NCBI RefSeq assembly: GCF_019430905.1
Contig: NZ_JAHYCA010000007.1
Coordinates: forward strand, 186,001-250,000
From: Billgrantia antri
GTDB taxonomy: Bacteria > Pseudomonadota > Gammaproteobacteria > Pseudomonadales > Halomonadaceae
Direction of reading: 5' to 3'
Length of the DNA: 64,000 bases
Made by a program: the position numbers and the translations under genes. This document shows positions 49,043 through 58,161 of the stretch, piece after piece; positions within the stretch are counted from its first letter, which is position 1, and the number at the start of each line of letters is the position of its first letter. The notes beneath the pieces were generated by a model that made no database searches, was not told the DNA's origin, and saw nothing but the letters and a program-made list of their open reading frames with translations.

Positions 49043-49888
49043 CTACCAAGCCCTGCACAGCATGATGTCGCAGTGCGGCTCGGCGAGCAGCGCCTCGGTG
49101 ACAGGGCTTTGACGGCCCAGCTGGCCCCGGCTGCTCAGCGCCAGCAGGTCGGGCTGCTGGCGCCGCAGCTGGGTCAGCAGCACTTCCAGCGGTTCGCCCT
49201 GTTCGAGCACCAGCTCCACCTCCGGCACGCTGTCGAGTTCGCCCATCAGTTGGTCGGTCTCGCGCTCGATCTGGCAGCGCAGGCGTTCCACTTCGCGGTC
49301 GCGCCAGCGCGCGTAGTCGCTGTCGGAGCCTAGCTCGCGTTCGCCGGGAATATCCCAGGCATGCAGCAAGGTGAGGCGGGCTTCGGGAAAGCGCTTGAGT
49401 GCCGCACGCAGGGTATTGCGGCTGGCCAGCGAGAAATCCACCGGCACCAGAATCTCCTGCCAGTCGCGATTGGCCGGCTGGGAGACCGACAGCACCGGGC
49501 AGGGAGCGCTGCGCAGTACCCGTGCCAGGGTGGTGCCGGCGACCAGATCGGGCTGGCCACGCTTGCGGTGGGAGCCCAGCACGATCATGTCCACCTCGCG
49601 GTCGTGTGCCTCACGGATGATCTCGGCATAGGTGGCGCCGGCCACCGTCTGCAGCATCACGCTCGGCTCCGGTAATGCATAGTCCTCGCGCACATCCGTC
49701 AGGATAGCCTGCATGTCGGCCACCACGGCCTCTTCCAGATCGTGCAGTACCCTTCGCGGCAGGAAGGGGTCGAGGACATGAATGACATCCAGGCGCGCAC
49801 CGTTCTCGATGGCCAGGCGTATGGCCCGGGCGAAGGCAGCGCGATTCTCGGCCGATAGGTCGCAGGCAAACAGCAGGGTCTGGGTCAT
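49043..49888 (-). CDS. Tandem universal stress protein
   Basis: The 281-residue protein contains two Usp domains. The first starts LLFACDLSAENRAAFARAIRLAIE and has the motif VLGSHRKRGQPDLVAGTTLARVLRSAPCPVL. The second starts ILVPVDFSLASRNTLRAAL and lacks a complete G-rich nucleotide motif (LSSRGQLGRQSPVTEALL). UspE-like tandem proteins respond to stationary phase and stress. It is likely cytoplasmic, with no operon partner evident. Confidence 0.92.
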   Translation of the reverse strand: MTQTLLFACDLSAENRAAFARAIRLAIENGARLDVIHVLDPFLPRRVLHDLEEAVVADMQAILTDVREDYALPEPSVMLQTVAGATYAEIIREAHDREVDMIVLGSHRKRGQPDLVAGTTLARVLRSAPCPVLSVSQPANRDWQEILVPVDFSLASRNTLRAALKRFPEARLTLLHAWDIPGERELGSDSDYARWRDREVERLRCQIERETDQLMGELDSVPEVELVLEQGEPLEVLLTQLRRQQPDLLALSSRGQLGRQSPVTEALLAEPHCDIMLCRAW

Positions 49889-49969
49889 GACGTCTCTCCG
49901 TGGCGGATGAGCCTGACAGGACAGACTTCAGCATGGGCGGCACTCGACCAAGGCGCAAGCACCGTGTCA

Positions 49970-50782
49970 CTACCACCAGCGGTGGAAGTGATGCACCGGG
50001 CCGCGGCCCCGGCCGACGTCAAGACGCCAGCTCTCCGTCAGCGCCGCCTCGAGCCACTGCTTGGCCGTCGCGATCGCCTGCGGCAGCGAATCGCCCTGCG
50101 CCAGGCGCGCAGTGATGGCCGAGGAGAGCGAGCAGCCGGTGCCGTGCAGGTTGGCGGTGTCGATGCGGGGACCTTCGACCCAGTGCGGTGTGCCGTGGCC
50201 GATCAGCAGGTCGGGACAGCTCTCGTCGCGCAGGTGACCGCCCTTGAGCAGCACGGCACCGGCTCCCAGCGTCGTCAGGTCGGGTGTCATGGCGAGCATC
50301 TCATCGCGGCTGCTGGGTGCGTCGATGCCCAGCAGTACTGCGGCTTCGGGCAGGTTGGGGGTGATCAGGTCGGCCAGCGGGACCAATACCTCACGTACCG
50401 CGGCGATGCCGGCTTCGTCGACCAGCACGTCGCCGCTCTTGGCCACCATCACCGGATCGAGCACGATCCAGCGGGGACGCCGCGATTGCAGGGCGTCGCG
50501 GATGGTCTCGGCGACTTCGCGGCTGGCCACCATGCCGATCTTCACCGCATCGACAGCCACGTCGTCGAGCAGGGTGTCGAGCTGCAGGCGAATGAACTCC
50601 ACCGGTACCGGATGCACGCCGCGTACGCCGCGGGTGTTCTGCGCGGTCAGTGCGGTGATGACGCTGGTACCATAAGCGCCCAATGCCGAAAAGGTCTTGA
50701 GGTCGGCCTGGATGCCGGCGCCGCCGCTGGGGTCGGAGCCGGCGATGGTGAGAACGTTGGGAATGAGGCGATCGTGGGTCAT
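49970..50782 (-). CDS. thiD: Hydroxymethylpyrimidine/phosphomethylpyrimidine kinase ThiD
   Basis: The 270-residue ribokinase-fold enzyme phosphorylates HMP and HMP-P in thiamine synthesis. Hallmarks are [21 protein letters not shown] at the N-terminus, [14 protein letters not shown], and the anion-hole/catalytic [17 protein letters not shown] near the C-terminus. It complements the thiSG pair 20 kb away. It is divergent from the YqaA gene. Confidence 0.96.
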   Translation of the reverse strand: MTHDRLIPNVLTIAGSDPSGGAGIQADLKTFSALGAYGTSVITALTAQNTRGVRGVHPVPVEFIRLQLDTLLDDVAVDAVKIGMVASREVAETIRDALQSRRPRWIVLDPVMVAKSGDVLVDEAGIAAVREVLVPLADLITPNLPEAAVLLGIDAPSSRDEMLAMTPDLTTLGAGAVLLKGGHLRDESCPDLLIGHGTPHWVEGPRIDTANLHGTGCSLSSAITARLAQGDSLPQAIATAKQWLEAALTESWRLDVGRGRGPVHHFHRWW

Positions 50783-50823
50783 GGCGTCTCGTCCTGCAAA
50801 CTGATGGGTATGGGAGGCGCTGA

Positions 50824-51255
50824 ATGCTGAGTCTGTTCCTGGTGGCCTTCGCCAGTGCTACGTTGCTGCCTGGCGGTTCGGAAGTCTGGCTGGCGCGGCA
50901 GTGGTGCCTGGGCCAGCCGCTGCTGGGGCTGTGGCTGGTGGCCACCTGCGGCAATACCCTGGGCAGCCTGGTCAACGTCTGGCTGGGGCGCTACGCGCGC
51001 CGCTTCCAGGACCGCCGCTGGTTCCCTGCCTCGCGCGAGGGCCTGGCCCGCGCCGAGCGCTGGTATCACCGCTTCGGCGAGTGGAGCCTGCTGGCGAGCT
51101 GGGCGCCGCTGATTGGCGACCCGCTCACCGTGCTTGCCGGCGTCTTTCGCCTGCCCTGGTGGCGCGCAGTGCTGCTGATCACCCTGGCCAAGGCGGCACG
51201 CTACGCCGTGGTGCTGGCTCTGGCCCAGGCGTGGCTGGCGCCGCTATGTGACTGA
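50824..51255 (+). CDS. YqaA family (DedA/SNARE-associated-like) membrane protein
   Basis: The 143-residue protein has four hydrophobic segments and the YqaA pattern: FASATLLPGGSEVWL, ATCGNTLGSLVNVWLGRY and FGEWSLLASWAPLIGDPLTVLAGVFRLPWW, with the loop Gly and Pro residues of the DedA superfamily. DedA proteins are linked to polyprenyl-phosphate or phospholipid flipping and membrane homeostasis. It is convergent with the TRAP large-subunit gene, with one base between stops. Confidence 0.93.
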   Translation: MLSLFLVAFASATLLPGGSEVWLARQWCLGQPLLGLWLVATCGNTLGSLVNVWLGRYARRFQDRRWFPASREGLARAERWYHRFGEWSLLASWAPLIGDPLTVLAGVFRLPWWRAVLLITLAKAARYAVVLALAQAWLAPLCD

Positions 51256-51256
51256 C

Positions 51257-52669
51257 CTATAGAAGGGAAGGCAGCCAGGTGGCCAGTCCCGGGAACAGCG
51301 CCAGCGCCGCCAGCATGCCGAGCTGCAGCAGGATGAACGGGATTACGCCGCGGTAGATGGCGGAAGTCGGCACCGAGTCCGGCGTCACGCCGCGCAGATA
51401 GAACAGCGCGAAGCCGAATGGCGGCGTCAGGAACGAGGTCTGCAGGTTCACCGCGATCATGATGCCGAGCCAGATCGGATCGAGGCCCATCATCAGCAGC
51501 ACCGGCCCGACGATCGGCACCACCACGAAGGTGATCTCGATGAAGTCGAGAATGAAGCCGAGCAGGAAGATCACCAGCATCACCACCAGGGTGGCACCCA
51601 CCACGCCGCCGGGCAGTGCCTCGAACAGCTGCTTGACCAGCTCCTCGCCGCCGTAGGCGCGGAACACCAGCGAGAACAGCGCGGCACCGATCAGGATCAG
51701 GAACACCATGCTGGTGACCTTGGCGGTGGACTGAACCACCTCGCGCAGCATGGCCAGGTTGAGCCGGCGGTTGGCCAGCGCCAGCAGCAGGGCACCCATG
51801 GCACCCACCGCCGAGGCCTCGGTGGGGGTGGCGAAGCCGCCCAGGATCGAGCCCAGCACGGCGACGATCAGCAGCACGGGGGGAATCAGACCCTTGATCA
51901 GCAGCGGCCACAGGCTGCCGCGGTGACCGAGCTCTTGCTTGAGCGCCTCGCGGTCGGCCGGCGGGGCGCTCTCCGGCTTCCACCAGGCCACGGCCAGCAG
52001 ATAGAGAATATAGGCCACTACCAGCAGCAGGCCCGGTATCAGGGCGCCGACGAACAGGTCGCCCACCGAGACCGTCTTGGGACTCCACACGCCCATGGCG
52101 AGCTGCGCCTGCTGATAGGCATTGGAGAGCACGTCACCCAGCAGCACCAGGGCGATGGAGGGCGGAATGATCTGGCCCAGGGTGCCGGTGGCGCAGATGG
52201 TGCCGGTGGCGAGCGACGGCGAGTAGCCGCGCTTGAGCATCGTCGGCAGCGACAGCAGGCCCATGGTGACCACGGTGGCGCCGACGATGCCGGTCGAGGC
52301 GGCTAGCAGCATGCCGACCAGGATCACCGAGATACCCAGTCCGCCGCGCAGCGAACCGAACAGCATTGCCATGGCGTCGAGCAGGGTCTCGGCGACGCGC
52401 GACTTCTCCAGCAGCACCCCCATCAACACGAACAGCGGTACCGCCAGCAGTGTCTGGTTGGTCATGATGCCGTACAGGCGGTTGGGCATGGCGCCCAGCA
52501 TGCTTGCCTCGAACGGCACCGGCATGCCCATCTGCAGCAGCAGGTGGCCGAGGCCGGCGAAGATCAGCGCGGTACCGGCCAGCGCCAGGGCGACCGGATA
52601 GCCCAGCATCAGCACGGCACAGACGGTAAGGAACAGGAACAGCGGCATGAACTCGAACAGGACTTCCAC
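51257..52669 (-). CDS. TRAP transporter large permease subunit (DctM type)
   Basis: The 470-residue DctM-family permease has about twelve spans, with NQTLLAVPLFVLMGVLLEKS, ASTGIVGATVVTMGLLSLP, CATGTLGQIIPPSIALVLLGD and TPPFGFALFYLRGV. The extended central cytoplasmic loop (ADREALKQELGHRGS) resembles TRAP permeases for C4-dicarboxylate or other organic acids. The small subunit starts upstream and ends one base before this gene begins. No periplasmic binding protein gene is adjacent, so the ligand cannot be predicted. Confidence 0.93.
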   Translation of the reverse strand: MEVLFEFMPLFLFLTVCAVLMLGYPVALALAGTALIFAGLGHLLLQMGMPVPFEASMLGAMPNRLYGIMTNQTLLAVPLFVLMGVLLEKSRVAETLLDAMAMLFGSLRGGLGISVILVGMLLAASTGIVGATVVTMGLLSLPTMLKRGYSPSLATGTICATGTLGQIIPPSIALVLLGDVLSNAYQQAQLAMGVWSPKTVSVGDLFVGALIPGLLLVVAYILYLLAVAWWKPESAPPADREALKQELGHRGSLWPLLIKGLIPPVLLIVAVLGSILGGFATPTEASAVGAMGALLLALANRRLNLAMLREVVQSTAKVTSMVFLILIGAALFSLVFRAYGGEELVKQLFEALPGGVVGATLVVMLVIFLLGFILDFIEITFVVVPIVGPVLLMMGLDPIWLGIMIAVNLQTSFLTPPFGFALFYLRGVTPDSVPTSAIYRGVIPFILLQLGMLAALALFPGLATWLPSLL

Positions 52670-52670
52670 G

Positions 52671-53219
52671 TCAGACCCCCTCGTCGTGGTCGGGCGTATT
52701 GCCAGGGGCCTTGCCGCGCAGAATCAGCACCTGGCGCATCACCTGAGCCACGCCCTGCAGCATGAGCAGTAGCATCATGATCAGGATCAGTGACTTGAGC
52801 AGGAAGACACCGGGGATACCGCCGTCCGGCGAACGCTCGAGAATCGCCCAGCTGCTCTTCACGTAGCCGAGGCTCGAATAAGCGATGAACAGCGTCACCG
52901 GAAACAGCAGGAACAGCGTGCCAAGCAGGTCGATCCACGCCCGGCCGCGGGCGGAGAGCTTGCGATAGAAGATGTCGACGCGGACGTGGCCATCGTGACG
53001 CAGCGTCCAGGCCGCCCCCAGCATGAACACCATGGCATGCATGTACATGACCGACTCCTGCATGGCGATGCTGTGGAGGCCGAAGACATAGCGCATCACC
53101 ACGATGGCGAACTGTACCGCCATCATGAGGATCACCAGCCAGGCGATGGAGCGGCCCACGACCTCGGTAAAGCCGTCGAGCCATGCGAGCAGGACCGGAT
53201 CACGGTTTGCGGTTTGCAT
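52671..53219 (-). CDS. TRAP transporter small permease subunit (DctQ type)
   Basis: The 182-residue product has four predicted spans and the DctQ pattern FGLHSIAMQESVMYMHAMVFMLGAAWTLRHDGHVRVDIFYRK. I chose the second in-frame ATG (MQTANRDPVLLAWLDG) because the first would add a 14-residue non-conserved extension. It is co-oriented with the large subunit, which it directly abuts. The third TRAP component must be encoded elsewhere. Confidence 0.9.
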   Translation of the reverse strand: MQTANRDPVLLAWLDGFTEVVGRSIAWLVILMMAVQFAIVVMRYVFGLHSIAMQESVMYMHAMVFMLGAAWTLRHDGHVRVDIFYRKLSARGRAWIDLLGTLFLLFPVTLFIAYSSLGYVKSSWAILERSPDGGIPGVFLLKSLILIMMLLLMLQGVAQVMRQVLILRGKAPGNTPDHDEGV

Positions 53220-53294
53220 GGTGGAAGTCTCGTGTCGAAGCAATATCAGGGGACGCATCATCGCTGATTACGCAGCGTGCGTCATCCTCATGCC

Positions 53295-54143
53295 TCAACG
53301 TCCTGGCTCGCGCTGCTGGCGTTTGCGCAGTTCCTTGAGCAGCGCCAGACAGCGGGGCGGCAGTGCCACATCGATGGCGATGGGCAGATGATCGGAGAAC
53401 AGGTGGTCGAGCACACGCACGTCCTGAGCCTTGAGCGAACTGGAGATCAGGATGTGGTCGAGCGCGCGGCGCGGCTGCCACGAAGGGTAGCTGAGCAGCG
53501 GGCGCACCGGATGCAGCGGCAGCGAGTCGCAGAAGCGCGTATGCGAATGCAACTGATCCGGCGTGCAGTTGAGATCGCCCATCACCACCACGTGCTGCAG
53601 CGGCTGGATGATCTCGCTCAGGTAATCCAACTGGCGTACCCGGCCGCGGTGGCTCAACGCCAGGTGGGCGACGAACAGGTGCAGCGCGTCCGGGCCGTCG
53701 CCGTAGCGGGCGTGGATGGCGCCGCGCCCCGGCAGGGTGCCGGGAAGGCGATGCTCCTCGACCCGGGTTGGGGCGAGCCGTGACAGCAGACCGTTGCTGT
53801 GCTGGGCGAAGCGTCCCAGGTTGCGGTTGAGCTGCTGGTAGTGGTGCGGAAAGCCGCCCCGCGTGGCCAGGTACTCGATCTGGTTGACGTGGCTGGAGCG
53901 AAAGCTGCCGCCGTCGACCTCTTGCAGCCCGACGATGTCGAAGCGGCTCAGCACGTTGCTGACCATGTCCAGTCGCCGCACCCGCTGGGGATGCGGCAAC
54001 AGGTGCTGCCAGCTGCGCGTCAGGTAATGATGGTAGGCCGACGTCTGGATGCCCACCTGCATGTTGAAGGTGAGCAGCTTGAGATGCCCACCCTCCAGGG
54101 TCGGGGTCCTGGCATCGACCAGGTGAGAGCGCTCGGCAGACAC
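53295..54143 (-). CDS. Endonuclease/exonuclease/phosphatase family protein
   Basis: The 282-residue EEP-fold protein has the metal-dependent phosphodiesterase signatures LKLLTFNMQVGIQ, FDIVGLQEVDGGSFRSSHVNQ (catalytic Glu), VVVMGDLNCTPD and LFSDHLPIAID at the C-terminus. There is no signal peptide, so the enzyme is probably cytoplasmic, acting on a nucleic acid, phospholipid or inositol-type phosphoester. It starts 2 bases downstream of dsbA's stop, suggesting cotranscription. Confidence 0.9.
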   Translation of the reverse strand: MSAERSHLVDARTPTLEGGHLKLLTFNMQVGIQTSAYHHYLTRSWQHLLPHPQRVRRLDMVSNVLSRFDIVGLQEVDGGSFRSSHVNQIEYLATRGGFPHHYQQLNRNLGRFAQHSNGLLSRLAPTRVEEHRLPGTLPGRGAIHARYGDGPDALHLFVAHLALSHRGRVRQLDYLSEIIQPLQHVVVMGDLNCTPDQLHSHTRFCDSLPLHPVRPLLSYPSWQPRRALDHILISSSLKAQDVRVLDHLFSDHLPIAIDVALPPRCLALLKELRKRQQREPGR

Positions 54144-54145
54144 GC

Positions 54146-54796
54146 TCAGTTCGTGCGCTCCTGGCGCACGCGCTCGACCAGCGCACCGGCAACCTGCGGC
54201 ATGTTCTCGAGGCTGCCGGCGCTGCTCGGGGTGACCAGGTAGCGGCCGTCGACGACCAGCGCCGGGACGCCCATCAGGCGCATGGTGCGCATGCGTGCGT
54301 GGGCCTTGTTGACCTGGGCCTTGACGCCGAAGGCGTCCAACGCCTGGCGTGCCTCCTCTTCGCTGACGTCGTACTGGCTGAAGAAGCCGGCAATGCTGTC
54401 GGTATCGTTGAGACGCTCCCCTTCCTCGTGGATGGCGTGGAACAAGTCGGGATGGGCTTGCTCGAGAATTCCCAGTTCCTCGGCGGCATAGAACATCACC
54501 GCATGCGTGTTCCAGTCGCCACCCATGGTCGCCGGCATGCGGTTGAACGCGACGTCGTCGGGCTGCTCGGCGACCCAGGCGTTGAGCGGCTCCTCCAGGT
54601 TGTAGCAGTGCGGGCAGCCGTACCAGAACACTTCGGTCACCTCGACCTGGTCCTCCCCGGCGCGGGTCTCGATGGGCTCGGGCAGCTTCTCGTAGTGCTG
54701 TCCCTCGACCAGGTTGTCGGCGCTGGCCAGTGTCGCCAGGCTCAGGCCGGCCATGGCGAAAACAGCTGACTGGAGGATACGCAAGGGCTTGAACAT
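54146..54796 (-). CDS. dsbA: Thiol:disulfide interchange protein DsbA
   Basis: The 216-residue periplasmic oxidase has a signal peptide (residues 1-26, ATLASA), the active site CPHC at 61-64 preceded by VFWYG, and the cis-Pro loop MGVPALVVDGRY near residue 180. It introduces disulfides into exported proteins and is reoxidised by DsbB. The ATG chosen (MFKPLRI) has AGGAG upstream; a 77-residue in-frame extension is implausible. It lies downstream of a cytochrome c4 gene, a Pseudomonas-like arrangement. Confidence 0.96.
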   Translation of the reverse strand: MFKPLRILQSAVFAMAGLSLATLASADNLVEGQHYEKLPEPIETRAGEDQVEVTEVFWYGCPHCYNLEEPLNAWVAEQPDDVAFNRMPATMGGDWNTHAVMFYAAEELGILEQAHPDLFHAIHEEGERLNDTDSIAGFFSQYDVSEEEARQALDAFGVKAQVNKAHARMRTMRLMGVPALVVDGRYLVTPSSAGSLENMPQVAGALVERVRQERTN

Positions 54797-54980
54797 AGAA
54801 CTGGAACTCCTGTGAAGTACGCCGAAAGGCGGCGATAGGACCCGCTTGACGGATGCGTCGTTCACTTTGAGCGCCGATGCCGCTGACGGTTCCGAACCAC
54901 GTCGTCGGGTCAAGACGACGAAGGCGGCCAGGGGCCGCCTTCCGTGCCGGCCGGAGCCGGCGAGGTCCGCGATGCGGCGC

Positions 54981-55601
54981 TCAGTGCAGGCCGTGGATAT
55001 AGTTGGCCACGGCCTCCATGTCGGCATCGCTCATCTTGGCGGCGATATCGCCCATCATGCCGTTGGGATCGTTGCTGCGCTCGCCGGCGGCGAAATCCTG
55101 CAGCGTGGTGACGATGTACTGAGGGAACTGGCCGGAAAGGGCCGGGTAGACGGCGGTATGGATACCGGCGCCGCTGGGCCCGTGGCAGGCCGCACAGGCC
55201 GGAATCCCCTTGGCCGCATCGCCGGCGCGGTAGAGCTCCTGGCCACGCAGCAAGGCTTCCTCCGCCGGATCGGCCTGACCGATGTTGGCGTCCTGCGTGG
55301 CGAAGTAGGCGGCGACGTCCCAGGCATCCTGGTCGGAGAAATCGTCGACCTGCCCGGCCATCTCGGGCACCAGCCGTTTGCCGTCGCGGATATCCATGAT
55401 CTGCTTGGCCAGGTAGCTCGCCTGCTGACCGGCGAGGTGCGGGAAGGAGGGCGCGGAGCTAATGCCGTTCTGGCCATGGCAGGCCGCACAGCTCTGGGCT
55501 TTTTCGCGACCAGCGGCAGCGTCGGCGTCTGCTTCCAGGTCGGCGTGAGCGACGCCAACGGCGCCGAGGGTTATTGCCAGGCTTGCCAGTAACTTTCTCA
55601 T
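54981..55601 (-). CDS. Dihaem cytochrome c4
   Basis: The 206-residue periplasmic protein has a signal peptide (residues 1-20, GVAHA) and two cytochrome c domains, each with CAACH haem sites (38-42 and 136-140). Axial methionines are expected in PEMAGQ and NGMMGDIAAKM. It shuttles electrons to terminal oxidases such as cbb3 or caa3. It is upstream of dsbA and divergent from engB, the gene order seen in Pseudomonas. TATAAT-like DNA lies on the minus strand at 55626-55631. Confidence 0.95.
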   Translation of the reverse strand: MRKLLASLAITLGAVGVAHADLEADADAAAGREKAQSCAACHGQNGISSAPSFPHLAGQQASYLAKQIMDIRDGKRLVPEMAGQVDDFSDQDAWDVAAYFATQDANIGQADPAEEALLRGQELYRAGDAAKGIPACAACHGPSGAGIHTAVYPALSGQFPQYIVTTLQDFAAGERSNDPNGMMGDIAAKMSDADMEAVANYIHGLH

Positions 55602-55859
55602 CGCTGATTCACTATGCCGTTATGGATTATACCGGTACGCATTCCTGGGAGCTGCCCCGCCTTGCGGATACCAGGCCGGCCTTGCCCTGCTGCCGAGGCG
55701 ACACTCGGTTGGTCGCTGCCGGCAAGAGCACGATGTTACACTAGCGCGCCCAGGTCGCAGAAAAAAGACATCGCATTATAACGAAACAGGCCGGCATCGG
55801 AAATGCAGGGCAGGTACCGATGGTGTCCTCTGCGACTTTACCGGCAGAACGTTGAGGCC

Positions 55860-56477
55860 ATGACCCGAATGAACTATCAGAGTGCGCGCTTTCTGACCAG
55901 CGCGCCCACGCTAGCCCAGTGCCCGCCCGACGACGGTGCCGAGGTCGCCTTCGCCGGCCGCTCGAATGCCGGAAAATCCAGTGCGATCAATACACTGACC
56001 CGACAGAAGGCGCTGGCACGCACCTCGCGCACCCCGGGACGTACCCAATTGATCAACTTCTTCACCCTGGGCGATGACACCCGCCGGCGGCTGGTCGACC
56101 TGCCCGGCTACGGCTATGCCAAGGTGCCCGAAGCGGTCAAGCGCGAGTGGCAGCGCCACCTCGCCGACTATCTGCGCGGTCGCCGTGCCCTGCGCGGCCT
56201 GGTGCTGGTGATGGACGTGCGCCATCCGTTGACCGAGTTCGACCAGACCCTGCTGGGCTGGGCCGACGACCAGGACATGCCGGTGCACATCCTGCTCACC
56301 AAGGCCGACAAGCTGAAGTCTGGGGCGGCCAAGAGCGCCCTGCAGCAGGTGCGCAGTCGCCTGCGCGAGTGGGAGGATCTGGTGACGGTACAGCTGTTCT
56401 CGTCACTCAAGCGCGAGGGGGTCGACGAGGCCTGTGCCCGCCTCGACGCCTGGCTGGCCGACCCCGAACCCGCCTAG
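55860..56477 (+). CDS. engB: Ribosome-biogenesis GTPase EngB/YihA
   Basis: The 205-residue essential GTPase has the P-loop GRSNAGKSS at 33-41, G2/G3 region [13 protein letters not shown] and [12 protein letters not shown], the TKAD specificity motif ([11 protein letters not shown]), and C-terminal [13 protein letters not shown]. It assists assembly of the 50S subunit. GAGG lies just upstream of the ATG giving [11 protein letters not shown]; the 19-residue upstream extension lacks support. Its stop overlaps the convergent HAD gene by 4 bases. Confidence 0.96.
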   Translation: MTRMNYQSARFLTSAPTLAQCPPDDGAEVAFAGRSNAGKSSAINTLTRQKALARTSRTPGRTQLINFFTLGDDTRRRLVDLPGYGYAKVPEAVKREWQRHLADYLRGRRALRGLVLVMDVRHPLTEFDQTLLGWADDQDMPVHILLTKADKLKSGAAKSALQQVRSRLREWEDLVTVQLFSSLKREGVDEACARLDAWLADPEPA

Positions 56478-57250
56478 CGCAGCTCCCACTCCGGCGCCGG
56501 CTGGCCCAGCCGGCGCAGCAGCGCGGGCAGCTCGCGCACGTGATCGAGGCGATGGATGCCGGGTGGCATCGGCGTGTCGTCCACGTGAGGTGAGATCCAG
56601 GCCACCTGCATGCCCAGGCGCCGGGCCGGCTCGACATCCTCGCGCCAGGAGTCGCCCACGTGCAGGGCACGGGCCGGCGACGCCCCCAGTCGCGCCAGCG
56701 CCGCCAGGAAGGGGCGCGGGTCGGGCTTGGGAGCGAGGATCTCACCCGCGGCGATGGCCACCGGAAAGTGCCGGCCGAGCGCCAGGCGTTGAATATCCAC
56801 GTTGCCGTTGGTGATGCTGGCCAGGCGATAGTGCCGGCCCAGCCCGGTCAGCAGCGGTTCCACCTCGGGGTGCGGCTCGACCCGGTGGCGCAGCTCCATG
56901 AAGCGAGCCATCGCTGCCCTCGCCCATTGCTCCGCCGTGGCCGGCTCGAGGCCGTACTCCCCCAGCATTTCCGTTAGCGCCCGTTCGCGCAGCCAGGTGA
57001 AGTGGCCGCGATGCAGCGGGTGCGCGTGGGCCAGCGCGCGACGGCGCAGCTCGAAGCTCTCCAGCGGAAAGCACTCGCTGAAGCGTGGCGAGGTGGAACG
57101 CCCGTGCGCCTGCAGCCAGCCGGCGAGCTCGCGGTCGAGCCAGGCGTAGTGGCCGGTCTCGGTGGCGACCATGACACCATGGTTGTCCCACAGGGTGTCG
57201 TCGAGGTCGAAGGTGATGGCCTGGAGCGGCAAGGGGTCAGTCATGGTCAT
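56474..57250 (-). CDS. HAD-family hydrolase, YigB-like
   Basis: The 258-residue HAD phosphatase has motif [13 protein letters not shown] (nucleophile Asp15, acid Asp17), motif [11 protein letters not shown] in the C-terminal half and a helical C1 cap of about 90 residues. YigB-type enzymes dephosphorylate FMN or sugar phosphates, and yigB is commonly linked to xerC in gammaproteobacteria, as here. Its start overlaps the end of xerC by 4 bases (ATGA), so translation is coupled. Confidence 0.9.
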   Translation of the reverse strand: MTMTDPLPLQAITFDLDDTLWDNHGVMVATETGHYAWLDRELAGWLQAHGRSTSPRFSECFPLESFELRRRALAHAHPLHRGHFTWLRERALTEMLGEYGLEPATAEQWARAAMARFMELRHRVEPHPEVEPLLTGLGRHYRLASITNGNVDIQRLALGRHFPVAIAAGEILAPKPDPRPFLAALARLGASPARALHVGDSWREDVEPARRLGMQVAWISPHVDDTPMPPGIHRLDHVRELPALLRRLGQPAPEWELR

Positions 57251-58161
57251 GCATCGCGTGTTTCGTCGCTGCGCCGGCGGGCGCGTGGGTGGGTCGCATC
57301 GTAGCTCGCCGCCAGGTGCTGCCAGTCGAGCTTGGTGTAGACCTGGGTGGTCGAGAGGTTGGCGTGCCCCAGCAGCTCCTGTACCGCGCGCAGGTCCTGG
57401 CTCGACTCCAGCAGGTGGCTGGCGAAGGAGTGGCGCAGGCGATGCGGGTGGAGGTGCTCGGGCAGGCCGCGGCGGCGGGCCACCTCGGTCAGCCGCTTCT
57501 GGATGGCGCGGTGTCCGAGCCGCCCGCCGCGGGCGCCGACGAACAGCGCTGTCTCTCCCGGCGCCGCCAGCCTCGCGCGGCAGGCCAGCCAGGCGTCGAG
57601 CGCGCGTCGGGCGCTGCGTCCCACCGGTACCTGGCGCGGCTTGCCGCCCTTGCCGAGCACCCGCACGCGGCGCGGCTCCAGGGCGTCAAGGTCGAGGCCG
57701 GCGAGCTCCGCCAGGCGCAGGCCGCTGGAGTAGAACAGCTCTAGCATCGCCTGGTCGCGCAGCGCCAGCGGCGAGCCGTCGTGAGGCGTATCGAGCAGTC
57801 GCGCGAGCTGGTCCACGTCCAGCGGCTTGGGCAGGTGGGCGCCCTGGCGCGGCGTGGGTACCAACTCGGCGGGATTGTGCTCGAGCACGCCGTGCTTCAC
57901 CAGGAAGTTGGCGAAGTGAGAGATCGCCGCACGGCGCCGTGCCAGGCTGCGCGGAGCGAGGCCGCGACTGCGCTCGGCGCCGAGAAAACGGCGCACCAGG
58001 CCGACGTCCAGCCCGGCGCCATCCTCGATCTTACGCTCTTCCAGGAAGGCCAGCATCGCCTCGAGGTCGCGCCGGTAGGCGTTCAGCGTGGCCGGGCTGG
58101 CGGTGCGCGCCAGCGTCTCCAGGCACGCTGCCAGCTGCTGGCGCAGTGGGCTGTCAGCCAT
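57247..58161 (-). CDS. xerC: Tyrosine recombinase XerC
   Basis: The 304-residue recombinase resolves chromosome dimers at dif with XerD and FtsK. It has an N-terminal core-binding SAM-like domain and the catalytic residues Arg149, Lys174 region, HxxR at His240-Arg243, His266 and Tyr275, the last in NLSTTQVYTKL. Several in-frame starts exist (ATG 58161, 58179 and 58194); I choose 58161, giving MADSPLRQQL, by family length. It overlaps the DUF484 stop by 8 bases and is followed by the HAD gene, the usual dapF-DUF484-xerC-yigB order. Confidence 0.94.
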   Translation of the reverse strand: MADSPLRQQLAACLETLARTASPATLNAYRRDLEAMLAFLEERKIEDGAGLDVGLVRRFLGAERSRGLAPRSLARRRAAISHFANFLVKHGVLEHNPAELVPTPRQGAHLPKPLDVDQLARLLDTPHDGSPLALRDQAMLELFYSSGLRLAELAGLDLDALEPRRVRVLGKGGKPRQVPVGRSARRALDAWLACRARLAAPGETALFVGARGGRLGHRAIQKRLTEVARRRGLPEHLHPHRLRHSFASHLLESSQDLRAVQELLGHANLSTTQVYTKLDWQHLAASYDATHPRARRRSDETRDA

